Origin: a bacterium
Lineage (GTDB): Bacteria > JAGOBX01
Direction of reading: 5' to 3'
Assembly: GCA_029551925.1 (NCBI GenBank)
Contig: JAKPEO010000032.1
Coordinates: 1 to 64,000, forward strand
DNA length: 64,000 nucleotides
The translations under genes were made by a program, and so were the position numbers. The notes under the pieces are model-generated. The model saw nothing but the letters and a program-made list of their open reading frames with translations, did not search any database and was not told where the DNA came from. Shown here in pieces: positions 18,311 through 27,679 of the stretch. Position 1 is the first letter of the stretch; every line of letters begins with the position of its first letter.

Positions 18311-19045
18311 ATGGAAACTAAATATTTATTGTCGTATTTGAAAATGCGTAAAATTATTTTTTTTCAAATTTTAATTTTGATTTTAATTATATTTATTTTT
18401 GAATTTTTTGATTTAGATTTCAAATTTCAAAATCTATTTTTTAATCAATCCACCAAAAAATGGCTGTTAAATAAAGAGGAAAATAAAATCTTGCATTTGA
18501 TATTTTACGATGGCATAAAAATTTTAATTATTTTATTTGGCGTGGTTAATTTAGGTATTTTTATTTTTTCATATTTTAAAGCAAAATTAATAAAATTTAG
18601 ATTTGAATGTTTATATATAGTTTTATGTTTAGCGGTAATTCCGTCAGTGATTGCATTAATAAAAAGTTATTCAAATGTCTATTGTCCATATGAATTAGAA
18701 ATTTATAACGGCGATAAACCGTATATTAAAACCTTTGAAAAAATGAGCGCTTGGCAAAAAAGAAAAACAACCGACCGCGGCAAAGGTTATCCTGCTGGTC
18801 ACGCTTCTGGCGGCTTTGCATTGTTATGTTTATTTTATGTTTTTAAAAAAAGAAAACATCAAATCTTGGGATTATTTATCGGTTTGGTTTTCGGCTGGAT
18901 TATGGGCATTTATCAAGTTTTACGCGGCGCGCATTTTTTGTCTCATAATTTTATGACTTGGTTAATCGCAATAATTTCAATGCATTTTATTTATATTTTA
19001 TTAGCAAATTATTTTTGGGCAAAAAAATATGATGCCAAAAATTAG
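18311..19045 (+). CDS. PAP2 family phosphatase
   Basis: YPAGHASGGFALL and YQVLRGAHFLSHNFMTW motifs; start at ATG 18311. Confidence 0.85.
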   Translation: METKYLLSYLKMRKIIFFQILILILIIFIFEFFDLDFKFQNLFFNQSTKKWLLNKEENKILHLIFYDGIKILIILFGVVNLGIFIFSYFKAKLIKFRFECLYIVLCLAVIPSVIALIKSYSNVYCPYELEIYNGDKPYIKTFEKMSAWQKRKTTDRGKGYPAGHASGGFALLCLFYVFKKRKHQILGLFIGLVFGWIMGIYQVLRGAHFLSHNFMTWLIAIISMHFIYILLANYFWAKKYDAKN

Positions 19046-20549
19046 AATTTTGATTTTTATAATAATAGCCTGTTTTACAATATTTTCAGCGGCTGGAATA
19101 TCTGCTGATGATACTAAAGTTTATATTGCTGAAATAATATTCAATCGCCAACCAATATTTAAGAACGATACTGATATAAAAAAGATGCATAAATTAATCA
19201 ATCATCTGCATATTACGACTAAACCGTCTGCAATAAAAAAAGATTTGCTGTTTGATATTGGCGATAGGTTAGACATTGAAAAACTAAATCAATCAGAACG
19301 AAATCTGCGCAGCAGAAAATATTTTTTTGACGCTAATATTAATTTTAACTATATAACTGATACAAGCGTCAAAGTAATAATAAACACGCAAGACCAATGG
19401 ACTACTACATTAGGTATAAAATATTATAAAGATGAGCGCGGCAAATCATCGGTAAAACTTATTTTAAAAGAGCATAATCTACTCGGATTAGGCAAAGAAT
19501 TAAAAATAAAAAAAGATATTTTAAATATTAATGATAATAATCAAGATTTAGAATATGTTGATGATAATTTTTTAGGGATGAAAAATATGGTATTAATGGG
19601 TGCATATTCTGAAACGCCGTATTCTTTATCAAAAAAACTCAAACTCGGCAGAAAATGCGCTTCGGATTTTGATAAGTATTCGTATTATATTAATAGTATT
19701 AAAAACGAATCATTGACTGCAATTGATGTTATAAACGATAATTATATTGAAGCGTATATTTCAAACGGCAGATTAGTTGACAGAATCGAATTAAGTTTGC
19801 GCGCGCATAGTTTTTCTAACGACTATAAAAATAAATTATTAAAATTTAATTATATTTCGGCAGGAGTTAATTATTCATCGTATAAATACATCAAAACAAA
19901 AGGATTATTCAAATACGGCCAAACAGAAGATATAAAACTCGGTTATCAAATAGGCGCAGGCGTAAAATTAATAAACAAAATTTTGGGGGCAAACATAAAT
20001 GGCTATGGCTGGGAAGCAAATTTCAAGCATTCATATAACAATAATCGCGATTTTATTTTTCAAAATTATAATTTTGATTATTATTATTTAAACGATTTTT
20101 CAAATAATCATCTGGATTTTAAAATTGAATATCTGCATTTATATACCGAAAATTTTAAATTTATGAATAAATTGGCTTTTGAAAAAAGGCATACTTATAA
20201 AGATGAGTTAGTTTATGCATTAGGTGAAAATAAAGGTTTGCGCGGCTATAAATCAATGCTTTTAGAAGGCAATAAATTTTTACTTTTAAATTCGGAATTG
20301 CAATATATTTTTAAAAAAGAACTTTTGAAATTTATGTATTCTGGAATAAATATTTTTTATGATGCAGGCAGGACATACAATCAAGGCGAACAAGTAAAAC
20401 TAAATAAATTTTATCATAATGTAGGTCTCTCATTCAGATTGATTTTATATCGATCAAGTTCATTTGAAGAATTTAATTTTGCAATTGTTATGCCTTTTAA
20501 AAACAAATATTCGCCATTTTTCAGTTTCCAAACAAATATTGATTTTTAA
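19029..20549 (+). CDS. Omp85/BamA-like outer-membrane protein (POTRA + barrel)
   Basis: Signal peptide, POTRA-like LNQSERNLRSRKYFFDANINFNYI, beta-rich C-term ending in FQTNIDF. Confidence 0.75.
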   Translation: MMPKIRILIFIIIACFTIFSAAGISADDTKVYIAEIIFNRQPIFKNDTDIKKMHKLINHLHITTKPSAIKKDLLFDIGDRLDIEKLNQSERNLRSRKYFFDANINFNYITDTSVKVIINTQDQWTTTLGIKYYKDERGKSSVKLILKEHNLLGLGKELKIKKDILNINDNNQDLEYVDDNFLGMKNMVLMGAYSETPYSLSKKLKLGRKCASDFDKYSYYINSIKNESLTAIDVINDNYIEAYISNGRLVDRIELSLRAHSFSNDYKNKLLKFNYISAGVNYSSYKYIKTKGLFKYGQTEDIKLGYQIGAGVKLINKILGANINGYGWEANFKHSYNNNRDFIFQNYNFDYYYLNDFSNNHLDFKIEYLHLYTENFKFMNKLAFEKRHTYKDELVYALGENKGLRGYKSMLLEGNKFLLLNSELQYIFKKELLKFMYSGINIFYDAGRTYNQGEQVKLNKFYHNVGLSFRLILYRSSSFEEFNFAIVMPFKNKYSPFFSFQTNIDF

Positions 20550-20923
20550 AGTTGACAATTATTAAAAGTTTAAAATATTTTTTATTTTGACTTGGCAACA
20601 TTTGTTGTTTTGTTTTTGTTTTTTTAAAACAACAAAGAATGCTAAGTATCCGCATAGCCCGTAAAGAAAAATATAAAATCATTTTTATTCACATTTGTTT
20701 GTTTGTCTAATAATATTAAAACTTTTTAAAAGTGCACTCGTAGGGTATTGCTAATTTATGTTTTGATTAAGTTTATATGGTATTAATGAGGCATAGAGAA
20801 GTCGCTTGATTTTTTTGTCTGTACTTTTTAAGTATTATATTAATTAAGCGTTACGCCTGCGCATAAATTTATTAATTTCTAATATTGCAAAGCGCTTTAA
20901 TAAAAAAATATAAAATAAAAAAC

Positions 20924-20951
20924 TTGACAAAAAAAATAAAGTTATTATATT
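20924..20951 (+). promoter_or_regulatory. Promoter TTGACA-N16-TATATT for acpP
   Basis: Consensus boxes upstream of AGGAGGT RBS and ATG 20986. Confidence 0.65.
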
Positions 20952-20985
20952 CAAATTACAAATTAAGATTTTTAGGAGGTTACTA

Positions 20986-21222
20986 ATGAGTGATATTGCT
21001 GAAAAAGTGAAAAAAATTATTCAGGAACAGTTAGATGTTGAAGAATCGCAAATAACTGAAAGCGCATCATTTATTGAAGATTTGGGAGCAGATTCACTTG
21101 ACCAGGCAGAATTAATAATGGCGCTTGAAGAAGAATTAGGTATAGATATACCTGATGAAGAAGCTGAAAAATTAACAACAGTTGGCGCTGCTATCAAATA
21201 TATCGAAGAAAAAGTAAAATAA
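20986..21222 (+). CDS. acpP: Acyl carrier protein
   Basis: [38 protein letters not shown]. Confidence 0.98.
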   Translation: MSDIAEKVKKIIQEQLDVEESQITESASFIEDLGADSLDQAELIMALEEELGIDIPDEEAEKLTTVGAAIKYIEEKVK

Positions 21223-21253
21223 TTTTTAAATTAAAAAATCATTACAATTTAAT

Positions 21254-21300
21254 AAAAGCGAAGATAATCTTATTTTTTTATCTTCGCTTTTTGTTTTTTT
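21254..21300 (+). terminator. Rho-independent terminator after acpP
   Basis: 14-bp stem AAAAGCGAAGATAA/TTATCTTCGCTTTT followed by TGTTTTTTT. Confidence 0.9.
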
Positions 21301-21337
21301 ATTAATTACTGAAAATTACTGAAATTCTATTATAATT

Positions 21338-22645
21338 ATGGAAACTAAATTTTTAACGCAAAAATATTTAGGAAATACATTAGGCGATATTTTTATTGCT
21401 TTTGGTATTATTCTTGTATTTGGCATATTATCAAAAATAGTCAGGTATTTTGTTAAACACAAATTATCAAAATTGGCGGATTTTACCGAAACGGATTTTG
21501 ATAATAAATTATTAATCAGATTAGAAAAACCAATAGGAAATTATGTAATTATTTTTGGATTATCATTAGCAAAGACATTCCTTACTTTTACTTATAAAAT
21601 CGATACAATTTTAATAGATACAATTACCGCATTAGCAATAGTAAATACTGGTTATTTAATATTCAAAGTAAGCGATTTGTTTTTAGAATTATTATTCAAT
21701 CTTTCACAGAAAACGAAACTTACGCTTGACGACGAAGTTGTAAAATATTTAAGCAAATCAGTGAAAATATTTATTGTATTATTGACATTGATAATTGTAA
21801 TTGAAAATTATGTTATATTTTCATCTAAACAAACTACGAATATATTGCATAAAATATTTATTGCATTCATAACAATAAATATAATATATATATTGTTAAA
21901 ACTTACAGATGCATTAGTTGAATATTTTAAGCCAGTAATAGAAAAAACTCCGTCAAAATTAGACGACCAATTATTGCCGATGATAAGAAAAATTATAAAA
22001 ATTGTAATTGTTATTATTGGTATCTTGTCTATTCTAAAAAATCTCGGGTATGATATTTCAACATTATTAGCTGGTTTAGGAATAGGTGGTTTGGCAGTTG
22101 CGCTTGCCGCGCAAGATACTATTGCAAATTTTTTTGGATCGATTGTAGTATTTACAGACAAACCATTTCAAATAGGAGATAGAATAATTATTAATGGCAA
22201 AGAAGGCGTAGTAGAAGATGTCGGGTTAAGAAGCACAAAACTAAAATCACTGCAAGGCACGCAGTTTATTGTGCCTAATAGAGAAATAGCAAATTCGAGT
22301 ATTGAAAATATTTCGCGTAGACCTGCGCGAAAAGTTGAAACAGAATACGGAATTGTATATTCATCAATGCCAGACCAAATAAATCGTGCAATTGCCGTAA
22401 TTAAAGAAATATTACAAAATCAGGAATTAGTACGAAAAGATTATAAAGTTTATTTTGCGGAATTCAGAGATTTCTCATTAATCATCAAGGCAATATACTG
22501 GTGCGAGACAGAAGATTTAGATGTTTTTGTAAATATTCAAACTGCAATTAATTTAAAAATCAAACAAGCATTTGCTGAAAATAAATTAGATTTTGCTTAT
22601 CCTACGCAGACATTGTATCTTATAAATCAAGAAAAAAACCAATAA
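21338..22645 (+). CDS. MscS family mechanosensitive channel
   Basis: GLGIGGLAVALAAQDTIANFFGSIVVFTDKPFQIGDRI. Confidence 0.93.
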   Translation: METKFLTQKYLGNTLGDIFIAFGIILVFGILSKIVRYFVKHKLSKLADFTETDFDNKLLIRLEKPIGNYVIIFGLSLAKTFLTFTYKIDTILIDTITALAIVNTGYLIFKVSDLFLELLFNLSQKTKLTLDDEVVKYLSKSVKIFIVLLTLIIVIENYVIFSSKQTTNILHKIFIAFITINIIYILLKLTDALVEYFKPVIEKTPSKLDDQLLPMIRKIIKIVIVIIGILSILKNLGYDISTLLAGLGIGGLAVALAAQDTIANFFGSIVVFTDKPFQIGDRIIINGKEGVVEDVGLRSTKLKSLQGTQFIVPNREIANSSIENISRRPARKVETEYGIVYSSMPDQINRAIAVIKEILQNQELVRKDYKVYFAEFRDFSLIIKAIYWCETEDLDVFVNIQTAINLKIKQAFAENKLDFAYPTQTLYLINQEKNQ

Positions 22646-22683
22646 CTATTTTAGAAATTTCTAAAATTCTAAAATAGTTATTG
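22640..22683. repeat. F-F-R hairpin element between convergent genes (possible bidirectional terminator)
   Basis: CAATAACTATTTTAGAA-ATTTCTAAAA-TTCTAAAATAGTTATTG; 17-bp perfect arms; alternative 20-bp palindrome 22648-22667. Confidence 0.95.
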
Positions 22684-22691
22684 ATATTTTT

Positions 22692-23813
22692 TTATAAAGT
22701 TAATTTATGTTTTTTTAATTCGTTAATAGCATTATCTACCAAATCATCAGCGTCAGCAGTGTGTGCCCACTCGATGAGATTTTTCATACCTTCTTCAAAT
22801 GAATATTTAATTTTGAAGCCCAGAGTTTTTTCAATTTTAGAAATATCAGCAAAACAATGGCGAACATCGCCTTTACGGAATTTATTTAATATTTCCGGCT
22901 TTATATCTTTACCATATAATTTCGCTAATATTTCGGCAATTTGTTTGATTTGCAGCGGCTGCCCTGTGCCGACATTAAATATTTGATAATCTGCTTTTGA
23001 ATTTTCCAATGCTAAAATATTAGCGCGCGCTATATCATATACTGAAATAAAATCGCGCGACTGCCGACCGTCTTCGAATATGATCGGACTTTTATTGTTT
23101 TTTATACGAGACATAAATATCGCGGCAACGCCGGTATATGGGTTTGACAAACTCTGGCGCGGACCATAGACATTAAAGTATCTTAATGCCACACCCGGAA
23201 TATTATATGTCTGACAAATATTCATTACCATTTCTTCCTGAGTTTTTTTGTTTATAGCATAAATGGAATTACAATTTTGTCTATCGTCTTCTGTAACTGC
23301 TGTCGGAGTAAGTTCTTTGCCGCAATGCGGACAATATAATTCCCATTTTTTTTCTAACATCTGCTCATTGCTTCGTAATGGTGGTCTTAATCTTCCGTGT
23401 TTTTTGCAGATGTATGCGCCTTCGCCGTAAGAGCTCATCGACGCTGCGACAATAATCTTTTCAATTTTATTTTTGTTATTTACAATTATATCTAATAAAT
23501 TCGCAGTGCCTAATTCATTTACTTCTGTATATTTGCGAATTTCGTATTGCGATTGTCCGACGCCGACCATCGCCGCTTTGTGAAATATTGCATTAACTTG
23601 TAAAATAACTTTTTTTAATTTATCATAATCTAATACATCGCCTTTGATAAATTTTGCGTTTTTATTTAGATACTTTGGTTTTTTGCCGTTTTTATGCACT
23701 TGCGGACAAAGATTATCGTAAATAATAACATCATAGCCCTTTTCAACTAACGCATCTACTATATGGCTGCCAATAAATCCAGCGCCGCCAGTGACTAATA
23801 TTTTTTTTGCCAT
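22692..23813 (-). CDS. NAD-dependent epimerase/dehydratase (extended SDR) with CPHC Zn-ribbon-like insert
   Basis: MAKKILVTGGAGFIGSHIVDAL; YAINK catalytic; insert ELYCPHCGKELTP. Confidence 0.9.
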   Translation of the reverse strand: MAKKILVTGGAGFIGSHIVDALVEKGYDVIIYDNLCPQVHKNGKKPKYLNKNAKFIKGDVLDYDKLKKVILQVNAIFHKAAMVGVGQSQYEIRKYTEVNELGTANLLDIIVNNKNKIEKIIVAASMSSYGEGAYICKKHGRLRPPLRSNEQMLEKKWELYCPHCGKELTPTAVTEDDRQNCNSIYAINKKTQEEMVMNICQTYNIPGVALRYFNVYGPRQSLSNPYTGVAAIFMSRIKNNKSPIIFEDGRQSRDFISVYDIARANILALENSKADYQIFNVGTGQPLQIKQIAEILAKLYGKDIKPEILNKFRKGDVRHCFADISKIEKTLGFKIKYSFEEGMKNLIEWAHTADADDLVDNAINELKKHKLTL

Positions 23814-23874
23814 AATTTTAAATCACTCCTAAAAAAATTAGAATTGAAAAAGCATAATACCAAAAAACAAAATT

Positions 23875-25446
23875 TCAAGTTTTTTTATTTATTGTTTTTT
23901 CAAATATTTCTTCTAATGAATCAGTGCGTCGCGCAATTACTAAAAAATTATAAGCAAATAAATTTTTCCAAAAATTAGATATATGATAATGTAATTTTTC
24001 TATAAATTGCATAAATTTGCGTTTGCTTATTAAATCAGAAATCGGCGGCGGAAACGCGATTATTTTTTCAACTTTAAAACCATATTGTTCGAGTAATAAT
24101 TTGAAATTTGGTATTGTATATAATCTTTTGTGCGTCATATCTAATATTCCGCGCTTGCCGTAATTTAATTGTCCCAATAATAAAGATATACGCACAGGCA
24201 GATAGGCAATATTCGCAGTACTGATATATAGTTTTGAATGCGGCTTCATAATTTTAAAAATTTTTTTGAGATATTCTTCTGGATGATCTAAATGTTCGAT
24301 TGTATCAAGCGAGATACATACATCAAATTTTTCATCTTTTAATAATTGCGTAAAATCAGAATTCAAATCTGTTTGCAATTTAATTGCATTTTCGGCTTTT
24401 TCTGGAATAATCATATCTATTGCGTAATGCTTATTGACTTTTTGAGCGATAATTTCGCTTAATATTCCTTTATTTGCTCCTAATTCTATTGTTGTTATAT
24501 TTTCTTTTTTATTGAATTGTTTGACTATATATTGATGCAAAGAATATTTGCTTTTTTTAAATTGATAATTGTCATTTTCAAATATTCCGAAATCAAAATT
24601 ACGAGTATAGAAAATTCCTAATCTTACTAATTTATAGCGTATAACGGATTTTAGACAATTTATAGCGTATTTTGTTCCATTTACCCTGCATTTTTCCGAG
24701 CCGTAATAAGCTGGCAACGAAATTTCTATTATTTGCCAATTCAGCGCTTTTGCTTGAATAATTATTTCAGTGTCAAAATGAAAATTATCAGAATTAAATT
24801 CAAACGGCGCTTTTTTTAATGAATGAATATTATATGCTCTAAAACCAGTATGAAATTCTGAAAGTTTGAGATTTAATAATTTATTTTCTAAATATGTCAA
24901 TACTTGATTGCCGAACCATTTATATAATGGCATACCGCCTGCTAACGCTTGCTTTTTATTTATCATTCGCGACGCAAACACGGCATCATATAATTGTTTA
25001 GTTTCTTTATTATAAAACGTCGCGATTATTTTTGGAATATATTCCGGAGCATATTGTCCGTCTCCGTGCAATAAAATAACAATATCATAATTTTTTTTTA
25101 TACAGTATAAATAACCGAGTTTTTGGTTGCCACCATATCCGCGATTGAACGGCGTTTTATAAATATTTAGATTGTATTCTGGAAATTCTTTTATTATCTC
25201 TAATCCTATTTGATAGGTTTTGTCTTGAGAACAATCGTCGATGATAAATACTTCTGTTAATAATTTTCCAATATCTTGGGGAATACGAGAAATTACTGAT
25301 TTTAAAAAAGATTCAGCATTATATGCTACGATAAATACCGCAATTTTATAGGTTTTTAATAAATTTAACGCTAAATTATATTCTTCTTCGCTCGTCTCTT
25401 TTTGCGCTAATTCTTTTATTTTTTTTAGATAATTATCATCAGCCAT
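23875..25446 (-). CDS. Fusion: GT2 glycosyltransferase + class I SAM methyltransferase
   Basis: IAVFIVAYNAESFLKSVI...IIDDCSQDKT...LHGDGQY then TTIELGANKGILSEIIAQ...VCISLDTIEHLDHPEEYLKKIFKIMKP. Confidence 0.88.
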   Translation of the reverse strand: MADDNYLKKIKELAQKETSEEEYNLALNLLKTYKIAVFIVAYNAESFLKSVISRIPQDIGKLLTEVFIIDDCSQDKTYQIGLEIIKEFPEYNLNIYKTPFNRGYGGNQKLGYLYCIKKNYDIVILLHGDGQYAPEYIPKIIATFYNKETKQLYDAVFASRMINKKQALAGGMPLYKWFGNQVLTYLENKLLNLKLSEFHTGFRAYNIHSLKKAPFEFNSDNFHFDTEIIIQAKALNWQIIEISLPAYYGSEKCRVNGTKYAINCLKSVIRYKLVRLGIFYTRNFDFGIFENDNYQFKKSKYSLHQYIVKQFNKKENITTIELGANKGILSEIIAQKVNKHYAIDMIIPEKAENAIKLQTDLNSDFTQLLKDEKFDVCISLDTIEHLDHPEEYLKKIFKIMKPHSKLYISTANIAYLPVRISLLLGQLNYGKRGILDMTHKRLYTIPNFKLLLEQYGFKVEKIIAFPPPISDLISKRKFMQFIEKLHYHISNFWKNLFAYNFLVIARRTDSLEEIFEKTINKKT

Positions 25447-25518
25447 AAATTAAATTCCATAAAAAAATTTCTTGAATTATATTTTATTATTATTTTTATT
25501 TCAAGTTTTATTTATAGA

Positions 25519-25547
25519 TTGACAATCAAATTGTGTTAATATAATAT
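25519..25547 (+). promoter_or_regulatory. Promoter TTGACA with overlapping -10 candidates TATAAT (N15) / TAATAT (N17)
   Basis: Boxes read directly upstream of ATG 25579. Confidence 0.5.
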
Positions 25548-25578
25548 TTTTAAAAATTTTATTCTCTTAAAATATATT

Positions 25579-26337
25579 ATGAAAAAACAATATTCAGATA
25601 TTAGCGATTATGAACGATTAGCGCAGCACAAAGAAATTTGGCGGCAAAAAGAAAGTATAAGATTGATTTATAATGATTATTACGAATTATGCTGTAAATA
25701 TTTGCAAAAACCAAATAAATATAATTTAGAATTGGGCAGCGGCTCAGGAAATTTTAAAGAATATTTTGAAAATATTATTTCAAGCGATATTGTGTTTTGC
25801 GAATGGATTGATGTTTGTTTTGACGCGCATAATTTGTCGTTTAAAAATAATACATTTGATAATATTGTTATGTTCGATGTGCTTCATCATTTAAAGCAGC
25901 CGCTGATTTTTTTGGATAATGTTTATAATATTTTAAAGCCGCGCGGCAGAATTTTGATTTTAGAGCCGTATGCAAGTTTTTTTTCTAATATAATATTCAA
26001 ATTATTTCATCCTGAACCATTTGATTTTGATATTGATATTTTCAATAAAAATATTTCGGCATTTGCCAGCAAATCAGCGTTTTCGTCAAATCAAGCAATT
26101 TCGCAAATGTTATTTTTCAAATATCGCGAGAAATTTGAAAAATTATATAGCGATAAATTTAATATTGTTTTTTCGGAATTACTGAGTTTTTTCGCTTATC
26201 CATTAAGCGGTGGCTTTGAAAATAAAAATTTGCTGCCAACTTCTTTAATAAAATTATTGTTAAAATTAGAAAAGAATATGACGGTTTTTAAATATCTATT
26301 TGCATTTAGATGTTTTGTAGCGCTGGAGAAAAAATAA
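25579..26337 (+). CDS. Class I SAM methyltransferase
   Basis: LELGSGSGNFKEYF ... NTFDNIVMFDVLHHLKQP. Confidence 0.8.
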   Translation: MKKQYSDISDYERLAQHKEIWRQKESIRLIYNDYYELCCKYLQKPNKYNLELGSGSGNFKEYFENIISSDIVFCEWIDVCFDAHNLSFKNNTFDNIVMFDVLHHLKQPLIFLDNVYNILKPRGRILILEPYASFFSNIIFKLFHPEPFDFDIDIFNKNISAFASKSAFSSNQAISQMLFFKYREKFEKLYSDKFNIVFSELLSFFAYPLSGGFENKNLLPTSLIKLLLKLEKNMTVFKYLFAFRCFVALEKK

Positions 26338-26341
26338 AATT

Positions 26342-27676
26342 ATGTTTAATAAAAAAATATTTTTGATTTGTTTGATTACAGCATTTATTTTGAGAATAAT
26401 TTTATGGTCGTATGTTTTTAAGCAGAATAAATTACCGGGGCATATTGATTCCGGCGAATATAAATTATTAAGCGAGCATATATTGCAAAATTGGAATTTT
26501 AATCAAGTATTTGGATCATTTAGACCGCCGTTATTTCCGCTGTTTTTAGCAAGCGTTCGTTTGATTTTTAATAATTATCATTTTGCGTTATTTATTCAAA
26601 ATATATTGAGTCTAATAGCGATTTTTTTTATTTTTAAATTGGGTAATATACTATCGGAAAAAATTGGGCATTTATCTTTATTTTTTGGCGCTATTCATTT
26701 AGGACTAATTATTTTTGCTAATTATATTCTCACTGAAACTTTATTTTTTGCGTTTTTTTATGCGTTTACTTATTATTTTTTGAAATTTTTTGTTGGCGGT
26801 TCTAACAACAAACGGGATTTGATTATTTCCGCGATTTTATTAGGATTAAGCGCATTAGTCAGACCAATTGCTATTTATCTTTCTTATTTTGGTTTTTTGA
26901 TAGTTTTTGTTTTTACCAAGCAATCAATAACCAAAAGATTAATTAATTCAGTGGTTTTTTTTGCTATTTATTTTTTTGTGATTTCTCCGTGGCTTTTGCG
27001 CAATAAAATTGTATATAATCATTTTCGTTTTACCGCGCAAGGCAGCGCTCATTTAATCGGCTGGGTAGTATCTGAAATATATCGTTATGAAAAGAATATT
27101 GATATAAATACAGCAATGAAAGAACAAATAGAATTTTGGGAGATGAAAAAAAAATCATTGTCTGACAATATAAAAAACGACCCGTTTTTAATAGAGGAAG
27201 AAGTGAAAAAATATTCTAAAAGTTATATATTATCAGCTAAACCGATATTTATTATAAAAGCGTGGACAAATGGTATAATAAAAAATATCTTTTCGCCGGC
27301 AACTATGGAGCTGCCGTATATTTTTGAAATGAAATGGACTGGATTTCACGATTCGCCCGGCAAAACTTTTTTAGAACAGGGCTATAATTGGCTGTTTAAA
27401 AATTCTAATAAGACATATTCATTTATTTTATTGTTCGGATTTATCGGCGTAATAATTAATCGTATAATTCAATTAATCGGGCTGATTTATTTAATTAAGC
27501 AAAAACATTATAAATTTGTGATTATAAATTTATTGATTGTCTTTTATTTTTTAATGATAAACGGACCTGTCGGTATGTTGAAATATCGGTTGCCATTTGA
27601 ACCGTTTTTATTGGTCTGTTCAGCAGTCGGCTGTATAGAATTATATAAATTAATTTTCAAAAAAAAAAATAATTAA
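26342..27676 (+). CDS. GT39/ArnT-like membrane glycosyltransferase
   Basis: Multi-TM GT-C topology, FGSFRPPLFPLFLASVRLIF. Confidence 0.7.
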   Translation: MFNKKIFLICLITAFILRIILWSYVFKQNKLPGHIDSGEYKLLSEHILQNWNFNQVFGSFRPPLFPLFLASVRLIFNNYHFALFIQNILSLIAIFFIFKLGNILSEKIGHLSLFFGAIHLGLIIFANYILTETLFFAFFYAFTYYFLKFFVGGSNNKRDLIISAILLGLSALVRPIAIYLSYFGFLIVFVFTKQSITKRLINSVVFFAIYFFVISPWLLRNKIVYNHFRFTAQGSAHLIGWVVSEIYRYEKNIDINTAMKEQIEFWEMKKKSLSDNIKNDPFLIEEEVKKYSKSYILSAKPIFIIKAWTNGIIKNIFSPATMELPYIFEMKWTGFHDSPGKTFLEQGYNWLFKNSNKTYSFILLFGFIGVIINRIIQLIGLIYLIKQKHYKFVIINLLIVFYFLMINGPVGMLKYRLPFEPFLLVCSAVGCIELYKLIFKKKNN

Positions 27677-27679
27677 CTT

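Noticed and set aside
20550-20985. 6S RNA or tmRNA assignment
   Set aside because: Some resemblance (GTTACGCCTGCG) to the 3' side of 6S but no convincing closing stem/bubble, and no tmRNA end sequences
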